A stretch of DNA of 32,027 nt. Origin: DAIDKA01 sp035943195 (GTDB taxonomy: Bacteria; Pseudomonadota; Gammaproteobacteria; Steroidobacterales; Steroidobacteraceae). Location of the stretch: NCBI GenBank assembly GCA_035943195.1, contig DASZCK010000053.1, forward strand, positions 1 through 32,027, read 5' to 3'. Numbering within the stretch: position 1 is the first letter of the stretch; each line of letters begins with the position of its first letter. The notes below the pieces were generated by a model that ran no database searches, was not told the DNA's origin, and worked only from the letters and a program-made list of their open reading frames with translations. Both the position numbers and the translations under genes were made by a program. Shown here piece by piece: positions 1 to 8,949 of the stretch.

Positions 1-581
1 AGCATCTTCACCATGGCGCGCAGGCTGTTGCCATGGGCCACAACCAGGACATTGCGCCCCGCCAGCAGTTCGGGCGCGATGCGCTGCTGCCAGTAAGGCA
101 GGACGCGAGCCAGCGTGTCCTTCAGTGACTCGGTCGCCGGCAGCAGCGCCGGGTCAACATCGCGGTAGCGCGGATCGTGACTGGGATGGCGCGGATCGTT
201 CAGCGCCAACGCCGGGGGCGGAATATCGTAGCTGCGGCGCCAGATCTTGACCTGCGCCTCGCCATGCTGTTCCACGGTCTGGGATTTGTTCAGGCCCTGC
301 AGCGCGCCGTAGTGGCGTTCGTTCAGGCGCCAGCTGCGTTCCACCGGCACCCACATGCGATCGGTTGCATCCAGGATGAACCACAGGGTGCGGATGGCGC
401 GCTTGAGAACCGACGTGAAGGCCACGTCGATCGTCAGATTCTCGGTCAGCAGCTGCTGCCCCGCGCTGCGCGCCTCGGTGCGACCCTGCTCCGACAGATC
501 CACGTCATGCCACCCGGTGAACAGGTTTTCGACGTTCCAGATGCTCTGTCCGTGGCGGACGAGAATGAGTTTCCCAGGCAT
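1..581 (-). CDS. gpmA: 2,3-bisphosphoglycerate-dependent phosphoglycerate mutase (3' end cut by window edge)
   Basis: This cytoplasmic glycolytic/gluconeogenic enzyme interconverts 3- and 2-phosphoglycerate through a phosphohistidine. Translation from the ATG at 581 gives 193 codons before the window ends; the family is about 230-250 residues, so roughly the last fifth lies outside. The N-terminus reads MPGKLILVRHGQSIW, with the phosphate-accepting His at residue 10 in the RHG motif. LNERHYG carries the conserved acid Glu88, and the second catalytic His is in VAHGNSLRA near residue 184. These features mark the cofactor-dependent dPGM branch of the histidine phosphatase superfamily rather than the unrelated cofactor-independent enzyme. 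It starts about 41 bases after the glutamate dehydrogenase stop on the same strand, with no clear Shine-Dalgarno, so it may be the last gene of that run or have its own promoter. Family assignment is firm. Confidence 0.95.
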   Translation of the reverse strand, partial: MPGKLILVRHGQSIWNVENLFTGWHDVDLSEQGRTEARSAGQQLLTENLTIDVAFTSVLKRAIRTLWFILDATDRMWVPVERSWRLNERHYGALQGLNKSQTVEQHGEAQVKIWRRSYDIPPPALALNDPRHPSHDPRYRDVDPALLPATESLKDTLARVLPYWQQRIAPELLAGRNVLVVAHGNSLRAMVKM

Positions 582-622
582 GGCGGCTACTTTACCGCAG
601 GCCTGTGGGCCTCGTCAGCTGA

Positions 623-3600
623 TTAGGCCGTGAGACGGCGCAGTGTTTCTGCGCCGACCGAGAGCGTGGCAAAGTCAGCCTTGCCGGCCGTGCGCATGTC
701 CGCCTGCATGCGCTCCCATTGCGCGAGACTCGCGGCATTGGCGGCGACCCAGGCGTCGATTCGTCCGGCGGGGCCGCCGCGGCCGGGCTGGCTCAGGGCC
801 TTGCCGGTCAGCAGCCGCTGCGACTGGAAGACGCTGTCGCGCAGTCCGGAGCGGGCCACGGCCTGCCAATTACCGTCAATCTGCAGCGCGTCGACCTGCG
901 CGTGAATCCAATCCAGACCCAGGCGCGCGCCGAGCCCGAAGTACACCTGTGCCGCATCGGTGACCGCGACCTTGCCGCTCGCAGCCAGTTCGACCAGGTC
1001 CAGCGCGCTGTTCTGCGCATCCAGCAGGCCCATGCGTTTGGCGAGCAGCGCCGGCACTCCCGCGCTGGCGTAACGCGCGACCACGGCATCGAATCCGGTG
1101 CGCCACTGACCCGCAAGCGCCTCGTCAAGATGCGCGGTGAGACTGCGGATGGCGCCGCGCAGTTCGCCGACGGCCGCATCGATGGACAGCGTCGGCCGGC
1201 GCATCAGCAGCCAGTAGGTGAGGTGGCGCAACAGGCGGCCGGTCTCGTACAGCATGGTGTACTGCATCTGTGCCGGAATACGATTGTCGAGCGCCTCGAT
1301 CTGCGACCACAGCTCGCGCATCTCAAACACTTCGCGCGCCGCGGTGTAGGCGCGTGCCACCCGTGCGGGGGCCGCCCCGGTCTCTTCCTGGGCGCGGATG
1401 ACGAAGGTGGGTCCCATGCGGTTCACGAGACTGTTGGTGGTGGCCGTGGCAATGATTTCGCGGCGCAGCCGATGCCGGCTGATCGCGCGCGCGAAGCGGC
1501 TACGCACGGCCTCGGGAAAATAACGTTCCAGTTCCCGCGACAGATACGGGTCCTCCGGGACATCGGATTGCACCAGGTGGTGGCTGAGCCATATCTTGCT
1601 GTACGACAGCAGTACTGCCAGCTCCGGCCTGGTCAGACCCCGGGATTGCTTGTGCCGCTCGGCCAGCACCTCATCGTCGGGCAGATACTCGATACGACGA
1701 TTCAGGTCGCCGCTGCGTTCCAATTGTCGTATCAGGTGCTGGTGCTCGGGCAGTCGCGATACGGCCTGCACTTCCAGGGTGCTCAGCGCCTGGCTTTGCA
1801 GATAGTTGTTGCGCAGGACCAGCACCGCCACGTCGGCGGTCATGCGCGTCAGGATCTGGTTGCGCTCCGGCAGTTGCAGTTTGCCCGCGAGCACCTGAGG
1901 GTTGAGCAGAATCTTGAGGTTCACCTCGACGTCCGAGGTGTTGACGCCCGCGGAGTTGTCGATGAAATCCGTATTGAGCCGGCCGCCCTTGAGGGCGTAT
2001 TCGACCCGGCCCAGCTGCGACATGCCCAGATTGCCGCCTTCGCCCACGACCTTCGCATGCAGTTCCGCACCGTTGACCCGCAGGGCGTCATTGGCGCGAT
2101 CGCCGATCTGCGCATGGCTTTCGGTCGTGCCCTTCACATACGTGCCGATGCCGCCGTTCCACAAAAGGTCGACCGGCATGGTGAGCACGGCGCGAATGAT
2201 CTCCAGCGGCGTCGCGCTGGCCACATCAAGGCCCAAAAGTTCGCGCATCTGCGCGGACAGCGCGATGGATTTCGCGCTGCGCGCGAACACGCCGCCACCG
2301 CGCGATATCAGTTTCTTCGAGTAATCGTCCCAAGAGGAGCGCGGTAGCGCAAACAGTCGTTCGCGTTCGGCGAAGCTCGCGGCCACATCCGGGCTCGGGT
2401 CCAGGAATATATGCCGATGATCGAATGCCGCAACCAGACGGATGTGCCGCGACAGCAGCATGCCGTTGCCGAACACATCCCCCGACATGTCGCCGATGCC
2501 ACAGACCGAGAAGTCCTCCGCCTGGATGTTGCGACCGAGTTCGCGAAAGTGCCGCTTCACCGATTCCCAGGCACCCCGGGCGGTGATGCCCATTTTCTTG
2601 TGGTCGTAGCCGGCGGAACCGCCGGAGGCGAAGGCGTCCCCGAGCCAAAAGGAGTATTCGGCCGATACCGCGTTGGCGATGTCGGAGAAGCTCGCCGTCC
2701 CCTTGTCGGCCGCCACCACGAGATAAGGATCATCCGCATCGCGCCGCGCCACCAACGGCGGCGGCACGATACGATCCTTGACGATGTTGTCGGTGAGGTC
2801 GAGCAGACCGCGCATGAAGGTCTGGTAGCAGCTGATGCCTTCGCGCTGACGCTCATCCGCAGTGGTGCCGCGTGGGCGCTTGACGACGAATCCGCCCTTG
2901 GCACCCATCGGCACGATGACCGTGTTCTTGACGTTCTGGGCCTTCATCAGTCCCAGGACCTCGGTACGGAAGTCCTCGCGCCGGTCGGACCAGCGGATGC
3001 CGCCGCGTGCCACCTGCGCCATGCGCAGATGAATCGCCTCGACCTCGGGACTGTAGACGAATACCTCGAACAACGGGCGCGGCAGCGGCAGTTCGGGGAT
3101 CGCCTGTGAGTCCAGCTTGAACGACAGGCAGGGTCGATTCGCGCCATCGACGCGTTGCCAGAAATTGGTGCGCACCATGGCGCGGATCACGTGCAGAAAG
3201 GCGCGCAGAATCCGATCTTCGTCCAGGCTCGTCACCGCTTCCAGATCGTGCGCGATGGCGCCTTCCAGCGCCTCGGAGCTCGCGCGTGCCGCGGCCGAGC
3301 GCGCCGGGTTGAGCCTGCGGTCGAACAGTTGGAACAGTTTGAGCGCGACGCCCGGATTGGCCTGCAGCACACGCTCCATATAAGCCTGGCTGAAGGGCAG
3401 ACCGGTCTGCAGCAGATAGCGGCCGCAGGCACGCAGCAACATGATCTCGCGCACCGCGAGACCCGTCAGCGGCAGCAGCCGGTTGAAGCCGTCATTCTCG
3501 GTGGCGCCGAACCAGACACTGGCAATGGCGGCGGTGAGCTTGGGCCCCAGTCTGCCGATGTCAAACGCGGTCGCGTGTGCCAGTTCAAAATCCTGGATGC

Positions 3601-5398
3601 GCGCGTGGCTGCCGGTAGTCCAGCGGATTTCATAGGGCTGTTCGGCGATGACGCGCAGCCCGAAATTCTCCATGACCGGCACCACATCGGAGATCGAGAC
3701 GGCTGCGCCGCGCCGGTACAGGGTCAGGTGCAGTTGGGTATCTGCTTCACCGGCAGCGCGATGTAGCCGCAGCCGCATGGCATCAGACTCAGGACCCAGA
3801 GCTACCAGTTCGGCGATATCGCCCAGCGCCGCCGCCGGTGTGACCTGTTCGGTGTAGGCCGCCGGCAGCACCGGCGCAAAGAGCGTCCACAGATCAAGCG
3901 CGGTGGCCTCATCCATGGCGTGAGTCAAGGCGTCACGCAGTCGCGCCTGCCAGGTGGAGGCGGCGCGTGCCAGCGCGCGCTCAATCTTGGCCAGATCCAC
4001 TCGCGGCGGCGGGGAGGAGCCCGCGCGCACCACGACATGCAATCGCGCCAGGGTTGATTCTGAGATCTGTACCTGCGTCTCCACGGTGCTGCCGCCGAAG
4101 GCTTCGCGCAGTACCATTTCGATACGCGCGCGCACGCGGCTGTCATAGCGATCGCGCGGCACGTAGACCAGGCAGGAATAGAAGCGTCCGAAAGGATCAC
4201 GCCGTGCGAACAGCCGCACCTGTGCGCGTTCGTAGAGGTTGACGATGCCGCGGACGCTACGCACCAGTTCACCGACGGTCGCCTGAAACAGCTCATCGCG
4301 CGGATAGGTTTCCAGCACCTGGGCGACGGCTTTGGCATCGTGGCTGCCGGGCGCCGCGTTGAAAGCACCGACGACCGCGTTGATCTTGTCCTTCAGTAAC
4401 GGAATGGTGCGAGGACTGCTCTCATAGGCGGAGGAGGTCCACAGTCCCAGGAAACGATGTTCGCCCGTGACGCGGCCGCGCGCATCGAAGGTGCGCACAC
4501 CGACATAGTCCAGATAGCTGGCACGGTGCACGGTGGCACGCGAGTTGGCCTTGGTGACGAGCACCGCCCGGGCACTGCGCGCCTCCTTGCGCAGGGCGCC
4601 AGTGAGCACCGTTGGAGTTGCTGGGACGGTTCCCGAGCGCGAGGCCCGCAGAATGCCCAGGCCCGACTGTGCTTGCGGCATGAGCAGGTCACGCCTGGCA
4701 CCGCGCCGCAACCGGTAACGACGATAACCCAGGAAGGTGAAATGACCCTCCACCATCCATTCAATGAGCGCCTGCGCCTCGGCGCCATCGGCGTCGTGCG
4801 GCACGCCCGCCGCCTGCAGGTCAAGACAAGCGGCCCGGGCCTGCTGCAGCATGGGCTGCCAGTCAGCCACCGCGACCCGCACGTCCGCGAGCGTCGCAGT
4901 CAGGGTGGTCCTGATCAGCTCCAGCCGTTCGGCACCGAGCTGCCGGTCCACTTCGAACAACTGCCACGACTCGCGGCAGTCCGCTCCCGCCGCAGTGGCG
5001 GGCAGCATCGCGCCGCGTCGATCACGGTGAACATCCATGACCGGATGGATGATGAGGTGCACGCCGATGCCGAGACTGCCAAAGGCGAGCAGCAGCGAGT
5101 CAACCAGGAACGGCATGTCATCGGTGATCACTGCGACCAGCGTATGGGGCGCATCGCCCACGTCCTCGAGCGTTGCCACCAGGCTGCGCCCCACCGCTCG
5201 CTGGGCCCCGAGCTGCCGGTGTGCGAGGGCAAGCCGCGCCAGGTAGCTCGCATCGCGCGCCAGCAGGTCCTCCTGGGCAACGCCGCTGAAGTAGCACCTG
5301 AGGAAGGCAGCGTTGTCGGCGCTGCCGGTGAGCCCGGCCGCCGCGACGATGATGCGCTTGATGAGGCGAACCCGGGCCGCGGGAATCTCGGCTGACAT
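623..5398 (-). CDS. gdhB: NAD-dependent glutamate dehydrogenase, large (about 180 kDa) type
   Basis: This enzyme oxidises glutamate to 2-oxoglutarate and ammonia with NAD+ and is normally catabolic. The product is about 1591 residues, matching the large L-GDH family described in Streptomyces, Pseudomonas and Caulobacter. The N-terminal half is the long regulatory, ACT-like region. The catalytic core begins near residue 795 with GGIRWSDRREDF, followed by LMKAQNVKN and PMGAKGGFVVK, then the stretch around DKGTASFSDIAN. The nucleotide-binding part contains GIGDMSGDVFGNG near residue 965 and WNGGIGTYVKG. I start it at the ATG at 5398; a longer reading would need a TTG at 5428. It begins about 34 bases after the zapE stop. 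Its neighbours (ETF-QO, acyl dehydrogenase) point to oxidation of amino and fatty acids. The family is certain; the symbol follows Pseudomonas usage. Confidence 0.95.
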   Translation of the reverse strand: MSAEIPAARVRLIKRIIVAAAGLTGSADNAAFLRCYFSGVAQEDLLARDASYLARLALAHRQLGAQRAVGRSLVATLEDVGDAPHTLVAVITDDMPFLVDSLLLAFGSLGIGVHLIIHPVMDVHRDRRGAMLPATAAGADCRESWQLFEVDRQLGAERLELIRTTLTATLADVRVAVADWQPMLQQARAACLDLQAAGVPHDADGAEAQALIEWMVEGHFTFLGYRRYRLRRGARRDLLMPQAQSGLGILRASRSGTVPATPTVLTGALRKEARSARAVLVTKANSRATVHRASYLDYVGVRTFDARGRVTGEHRFLGLWTSSAYESSPRTIPLLKDKINAVVGAFNAAPGSHDAKAVAQVLETYPRDELFQATVGELVRSVRGIVNLYERAQVRLFARRDPFGRFYSCLVYVPRDRYDSRVRARIEMVLREAFGGSTVETQVQISESTLARLHVVVRAGSSPPPRVDLAKIERALARAASTWQARLRDALTHAMDEATALDLWTLFAPVLPAAYTEQVTPAAALGDIAELVALGPESDAMRLRLHRAAGEADTQLHLTLYRRGAAVSISDVVPVMENFGLRVIAEQPYEIRWTTGSHARIQDFELAHATAFDIGRLGPKLTAAIASVWFGATENDGFNRLLPLTGLAVREIMLLRACGRYLLQTGLPFSQAYMERVLQANPGVALKLFQLFDRRLNPARSAAARASSEALEGAIAHDLEAVTSLDEDRILRAFLHVIRAMVRTNFWQRVDGANRPCLSFKLDSQAIPELPLPRPLFEVFVYSPEVEAIHLRMAQVARGGIRWSDRREDFRTEVLGLMKAQNVKNTVIVPMGAKGGFVVKRPRGTTADERQREGISCYQTFMRGLLDLTDNIVKDRIVPPPLVARRDADDPYLVVAADKGTASFSDIANAVSAEYSFWLGDAFASGGSAGYDHKKMGITARGAWESVKRHFRELGRNIQAEDFSVCGIGDMSGDVFGNGMLLSRHIRLVAAFDHRHIFLDPSPDVAASFAERERLFALPRSSWDDYSKKLISRGGGVFARSAKSIALSAQMRELLGLDVASATPLEIIRAVLTMPVDLLWNGGIGTYVKGTTESHAQIGDRANDALRVNGAELHAKVVGEGGNLGMSQLGRVEYALKGGRLNTDFIDNSAGVNTSDVEVNLKILLNPQVLAGKLQLPERNQILTRMTADVAVLVLRNNYLQSQALSTLEVQAVSRLPEHQHLIRQLERSGDLNRRIEYLPDDEVLAERHKQSRGLTRPELAVLLSYSKIWLSHHLVQSDVPEDPYLSRELERYFPEAVRSRFARAISRHRLRREIIATATTNSLVNRMGPTFVIRAQEETGAAPARVARAYTAAREVFEMRELWSQIEALDNRIPAQMQYTMLYETGRLLRHLTYWLLMRRPTLSIDAAVGELRGAIRSLTAHLDEALAGQWRTGFDAVVARYASAGVPALLAKRMGLLDAQNSALDLVELAASGKVAVTDAAQVYFGLGARLGLDWIHAQVDALQIDGNWQAVARSGLRDSVFQSQRLLTGKALSQPGRGGPAGRIDAWVAANAASLAQWERMQADMRTAGKADFATLSVGAETLRRLTA

Positions 5399-5432
5399 GG
5401 CGCGCAGTATACGCCGGGCGGATCGCAATGGA

Positions 5433-6548
5433 TCAGGGGCGATGCGGCTGCGAGAGGTATTCTGGCGTCTGCATTTGCGTCAGTCGACTGAGCGCACGTT
5501 GGAACTCAAATTGCAGCCGCTCCCCCTGATACAGCTGCAGCAGCGGTGCCGCCGCCGTCACTACCAGGTTCACACGCCGGTCGTAGAGTTCATCCACCAG
5601 CGCAATGAAGCGCCGCGCCGCATCCTCGTGCTGCGCCGTCAGCACTGGCACATGCGTCACCAGCACGGTGGGCCAGGTCCGTGCCACTTCGATGTAGTCC
5701 TCGGTGCCGCGCGGGCCTTCGCAGATGGCCGCAAATTCAAACCAGATGGCGAGGGGATCCTGAGCCAGGGTCGCGATCCGCCGCCCCGCAATTTCGATCT
5801 CGCCGGGCTTCGCGCTGCGGCCGTGCGTCAGCCCGCGAAACAGTCCCGCGAGGCTGGCCTCGGTGCCGGGGTTGGTAGTGAGCAGGTAGGTGCCCGCGCG
5901 AGTCAGGCGGCGCAAGCGGTAATCGGTACCGTGGTCCATGTGCAGCACGCGTGTATGGCGCTTGAGCAGTTCGATGGCAGGCAGGAACCGCTGACGCTGC
6001 AGGCCGTCGGGGTACAGTTCATCCGGGGGTGAATTCGAAGTCGTGACCAACGTCACGCCACGCTCAAACAGAGCGTCCAGCAAGGTTCCGAGGATCATGG
6101 CATCGGCGATGTCGCTGACGTAGAACTCATCGAAGCACAGCACCTCGACACCGGATGCGATGCGATCGGCGACCCGTTCCAGGGGTGCCTGGTGGCCGGC
6201 ATTGTCCTTTAGCCCCTGGTGCACGTCCTGCATGAAGCGATGGAAGTGTCGGCGGCGCTTCTGTGCGAAGGGCAGGCTGTCGTAGAGCATGTCCATGAGC
6301 CAGGTCTTGCCGCTGCCCACGGCGCCCCACAGATAGATCCCCGGTTCAAGCGGGCGCGGGACCCGCTGCACCAGGGTGCGCAGCACCGCAAGCGCCTGGT
6401 TCGCGGCGCGGTGCCGCTGGATTACCCTGTGTCGCAGATCCGACAGCGCCGCAACGGCGGCCAGCTGTGCCGGGTCGGACTGGTAACCGTTCTCACGCAG
6501 TTCCCGTCGGTAGAGCTCCTGCAGGCCCTCCCATTGTTCCAGTCTCAT
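5433..6548 (-). CDS. zapE: Cell division protein ZapE (AFG1-like P-loop ATPase)
   Basis: ZapE is a cytoplasmic ATPase of the AFG1/LACE1 family that in E. coli associates with the Z-ring under stress and influences FtsZ bundling. The product is 371 residues. Walker A is GAVGSGKT (75-82), followed by WLMDMLYDSLP. Walker B is VLCFDEFYVSD (FDEF at 139-142), and sensor-like LVTTSNSPPDELYPDGLQR is typical of the family. The reading frame stays open upstream to 6797, but those 83 extra codons are antisense-like low-complexity sequence inside the preceding flavoprotein gene. MRLEQWEGLQELYRREL is the recognisable N-terminus, so the ATG at 6548 is chosen. It lies 16 bases after the ETF-QO stop and just before glutamate dehydrogenase, suggesting one transcript. 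Assignment is firm; its role in this species is inferred. Confidence 0.93.
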   Translation of the reverse strand: MRLEQWEGLQELYRRELRENGYQSDPAQLAAVAALSDLRHRVIQRHRAANQALAVLRTLVQRVPRPLEPGIYLWGAVGSGKTWLMDMLYDSLPFAQKRRRHFHRFMQDVHQGLKDNAGHQAPLERVADRIASGVEVLCFDEFYVSDIADAMILGTLLDALFERGVTLVTTSNSPPDELYPDGLQRQRFLPAIELLKRHTRVLHMDHGTDYRLRRLTRAGTYLLTTNPGTEASLAGLFRGLTHGRSAKPGEIEIAGRRIATLAQDPLAIWFEFAAICEGPRGTEDYIEVARTWPTVLVTHVPVLTAQHEDAARRFIALVDELYDRRVNLVVTAAAPLLQLYQGERLQFEFQRALSRLTQMQTPEYLSQPHRP

Positions 6549-6564
6549 TCGTGGCACGGATGGA

Positions 6565-8163
6565 TTACAGCGCCTGGTAGTTGGGTCCCGAACCACCTTC
6601 CGGGGTGGTCCAGTCAATGACGCCGTACGGGTCCTTGATGTCGCAGGCCTTGCAGTGCACGCAGTTGGCGGCATTGATCTGCAGCCGCCGGCCCCCCTGG
6701 CCATCATCGACCATCTCGTACACATTGGCCGGGCAGAAACGCTGGCAGGGATTGCCGAACTCTTTCGCGCACCGATCCGCACACAGTGTGGGATCACGGA
6801 CCTTCAGGTGCGCGGGCTGGGCCTCCTCGTGGGTGGTCGCGGCGAAGAACACCGACGCCAGGCGGTCACGTGGCGGCAAGGTGCGATCCACCCAGTGACG
6901 TTGCACGGGTGACTGGTCCTGCAGGGTATGCAGTTGTTCGAAGTCCGCTTTGTGCTTCAGCGTCCAGGGCAGGTGGCCACCGGTCATCGTCTCCAGGGCG
7001 GCATTGGCGAGGCCGATCCACAGACCGCGCTTGAATGCCGGCTTGATGTTGCGGACGGCCTTGAGTTCCCTGCCACCCGCAGAGTCGCGCCAGCGAGCCT
7101 CGAAGCCCTGCACGGATCCGGTCTGCAGGTACTCCTCGGCCGCCAATACACCGGAGCGGATGGCCTGATGCACGCCCTTGATCTTCGGCACGTTCACGCC
7201 GCCGGCCGTGTCACCGATGAGGACGGCACCCGGCATCGCCAGTTGCGGGATCGACTGCCAGCCTCCCGCTGCGATCGAGCGTGCGCCGGCGGCGAGGATT
7301 TCCCCGCCTTCGAGCAGCGGGCGGACGCTGGGATGGTTCTTGAACTGCTGGAAGGCTTCAAAGGGCCTAAAATTGGGATCGGAATAGTCCAGTCCCGCCA
7401 CGAAGCCCACGTACACGCGCTCCTGGTCCAGGTGATATATGAAGCTGCCGCCGTAGGTCGCGTTATCCAGCGGCCACCCTACCGTATGCTGGATCAGGCC
7501 CGGCTCGGCCCGTCCCTTGGGCAACTGCCACAGCTCCTTCATCCCCAGTCCGTAGGTCTGCGGCCCCGACCGTGCATCCAGTGCAAAATGCTTGATCAGA
7601 ACTTTGGCGAGACTGCCGCGGGCCCCTTCGGCGATGAAGGTCAACGGTGCGCGCACTTCGGGTCCGGCGGAATAGTTGGGTCCGGGTTCACCGGATTTCG
7701 TCAGCCCCATGTCGCCGATCTGCACCCCCGCCACGCCGCCCTGAGCGTCAAACAGCGGTGCCGCCGCGGCGAACCCCGGGAACACATCGATGCCAAGGTT
7801 TTCCGCCTGCTGACCCAGCCACGCCGTGAGCAGCCCCAGCGATACGATGAAATTGCCGTGATTGTTCAAATGCGGCCGGGTGGGCAGACTGATGCTGCCG
7901 CTGCGCGTCAGCAGTCGGAATTCATCGCGTTTGGCCGCTACGCAGATCCCGGGCGGACTCTTGCGCCACTCGGGCAGCAAGGCGTCGAGCGGACCAGGTT
8001 CGATCACCGCTCCTGAGAGCGAATGGGCGCCGACCGATGCGCCTTTTTCCAGCACACAAAGATTGATGTCGGGTTTGAGTTGCTTGAGACGGATGGCGCA
8101 GGCGAGGCCAGCCGGTCCCGCGCCGACGATCACGGCGTCATATTCCAGAACGTCTCTGCTCAT
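6565..8163 (-). CDS. Electron transfer flavoprotein-ubiquinone oxidoreductase (ETF-QO)
   Basis: This membrane-associated enzyme passes electrons from reduced electron transfer flavoprotein to ubiquinone, joining acyl-CoA and amino-acid dehydrogenases to the respiratory chain. The product is 532 residues, typical of the family. The N-terminal FAD-binding Rossmann motif is VIVGAGPAGLACAIRL (GAGPAG at 14-19). A second FAD-contacting segment, PGAVLIGDTAGGVNVPKIKG, lies in the middle. The C-terminal ferredoxin-like domain has DRCAKEFGNPCQRFCPANVYE and NCVHCKACDIKDPYGVIDW, which supply the cysteines for the single [4Fe-4S] cluster. The protein ends with the usual TPEGGSGPNY signature. It lies 18 bases after a short-chain dehydrogenase and 16 before zapE. 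The ETF alpha and beta subunits and the acyl-CoA dehydrogenases are not in this window. Assignment is very secure. Confidence 0.96.
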   Translation of the reverse strand: MSRDVLEYDAVIVGAGPAGLACAIRLKQLKPDINLCVLEKGASVGAHSLSGAVIEPGPLDALLPEWRKSPPGICVAAKRDEFRLLTRSGSISLPTRPHLNNHGNFIVSLGLLTAWLGQQAENLGIDVFPGFAAAAPLFDAQGGVAGVQIGDMGLTKSGEPGPNYSAGPEVRAPLTFIAEGARGSLAKVLIKHFALDARSGPQTYGLGMKELWQLPKGRAEPGLIQHTVGWPLDNATYGGSFIYHLDQERVYVGFVAGLDYSDPNFRPFEAFQQFKNHPSVRPLLEGGEILAAGARSIAAGGWQSIPQLAMPGAVLIGDTAGGVNVPKIKGVHQAIRSGVLAAEEYLQTGSVQGFEARWRDSAGGRELKAVRNIKPAFKRGLWIGLANAALETMTGGHLPWTLKHKADFEQLHTLQDQSPVQRHWVDRTLPPRDRLASVFFAATTHEEAQPAHLKVRDPTLCADRCAKEFGNPCQRFCPANVYEMVDDGQGGRRLQINAANCVHCKACDIKDPYGVIDWTTPEGGSGPNYQAL

Positions 8164-8181
8164 GCCGCGACTCTAACGGGC

Positions 8182-8949
8182 TTACTTGGGCTGCATGCGA
8201 ATGGCGCCATCCAGACGGATGGTGGTGCCATTGAGCATGGGGTTGGTGATGATGCTGGCCGCCAGTGCCGCAAATTCGGCCGGCTTCCCCAGCCGCGATG
8301 GAAACGGGATCTGCTTGCCCAGCGAGTCCTGCACCTCGGGGGGCAGTGCCCCGAGCATTGGCGTGTGGAAAATGCCGGGCGCGATGGCGACACAACGGAT
8401 GCCGAACAGCGCCAGCTCGCGCGCAATCGGCAAGGTCATGGCGGCGACGGCGGCCTTGGTGGCGGTGTAGGCGGCCTGGCCGATCTGGCCTTCAAAGGCC
8501 GCAACCGAGGAAGTGTGGATCAGCACCCCACGCTCACCATCCGGCCCGGGAGCGTTGTTCTGCATGATCACGGCCGCGGCACGATCGCACATGAAGGTGC
8601 CGACCAGATTGATCTGGATGGTGCGCGTGAACTGCTCCACCGGCATGGGCCCATTGCGACCGAGGATGCGGCCCGCCGTGCCGATGCCGGCGCAGTTCAC
8701 CACGACGTTGAGGCCGCCCATGGTCGCGGTCGCGTTGCGCATGGCCGTGTCGATGCTGGCTTCGGCACTCACATCGCAGTGCTGGAAGCTCGCCGCGGCG
8801 CCAAGGGACTGCGCCGCCTTCTGACCCAGCGCGTCCTGAACATCGAACAGGGTGACTCGCCCGCCCTGGGCGCAAAGATGCTCGGCGACCGCGAAGCCCA
8901 GGCCCGAAGCGCCCCCGGTGACGACGGCACGTACTTCGTTGAGATTCAT
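8182..8949 (-). CDS. Short-chain dehydrogenase/reductase, 3-hydroxyacyl-CoA dehydrogenase type-2-like
   Basis: This is a 255-residue NAD(P)-dependent SDR. The cofactor motif is TGGASGLG (11-18), with FDVQDA following beta-2, whose acidic residue favours NAD over NADP. The NCAG motif is at 85-88. The catalytic set is Ser148 in HTSSVAAF, Tyr161 and Lys165 in YTATK. The overall pattern resembles 17-beta-HSD10/3-hydroxyacyl-CoA dehydrogenase type 2, which would act in beta-oxidation of branched or straight acyl-CoA. That matches the adjacent ETF-QO, although substrate cannot be read from sequence. The start ATG at 8949 overlaps the plsC stop by one base (TGATG), the arrangement expected for translational coupling. 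The frame is open further upstream to 9561, but that stretch is a shadow of plsC. SDR family is certain; the precise substrate is moderate confidence. Confidence 0.9.
   Translation of the reverse strand: MNLNEVRAVVTGGASGLGFAVAEHLCAQGGRVTLFDVQDALGQKAAQSLGAAASFQHCDVSAEASIDTAMRNATATMGGLNVVVNCAGIGTAGRILGRNGPMPVEQFTRTIQINLVGTFMCDRAAAVIMQNNAPGPDGERGVLIHTSSVAAFEGQIGQAAYTATKAAVAAMTLPIARELALFGIRCVAIAPGIFHTPMLGALPPEVQDSLGKQIPFPSRLGKPAEFAALAASIITNPMLNGTTIRLDGAIRMQPK

Noticed and set aside
719..2347. 542-codon plus-strand frame inside glutamate dehydrogenase
   Set aside because: It is antisense to a well-conserved catalytic region; composition is typical of shadow frames, with no motifs.
6549..6797. 83-codon N-terminal extension of zapE
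   Set aside because: The sequence overlaps ETF-QO in another frame and does not resemble ZapE; the natural Met is at 6548.
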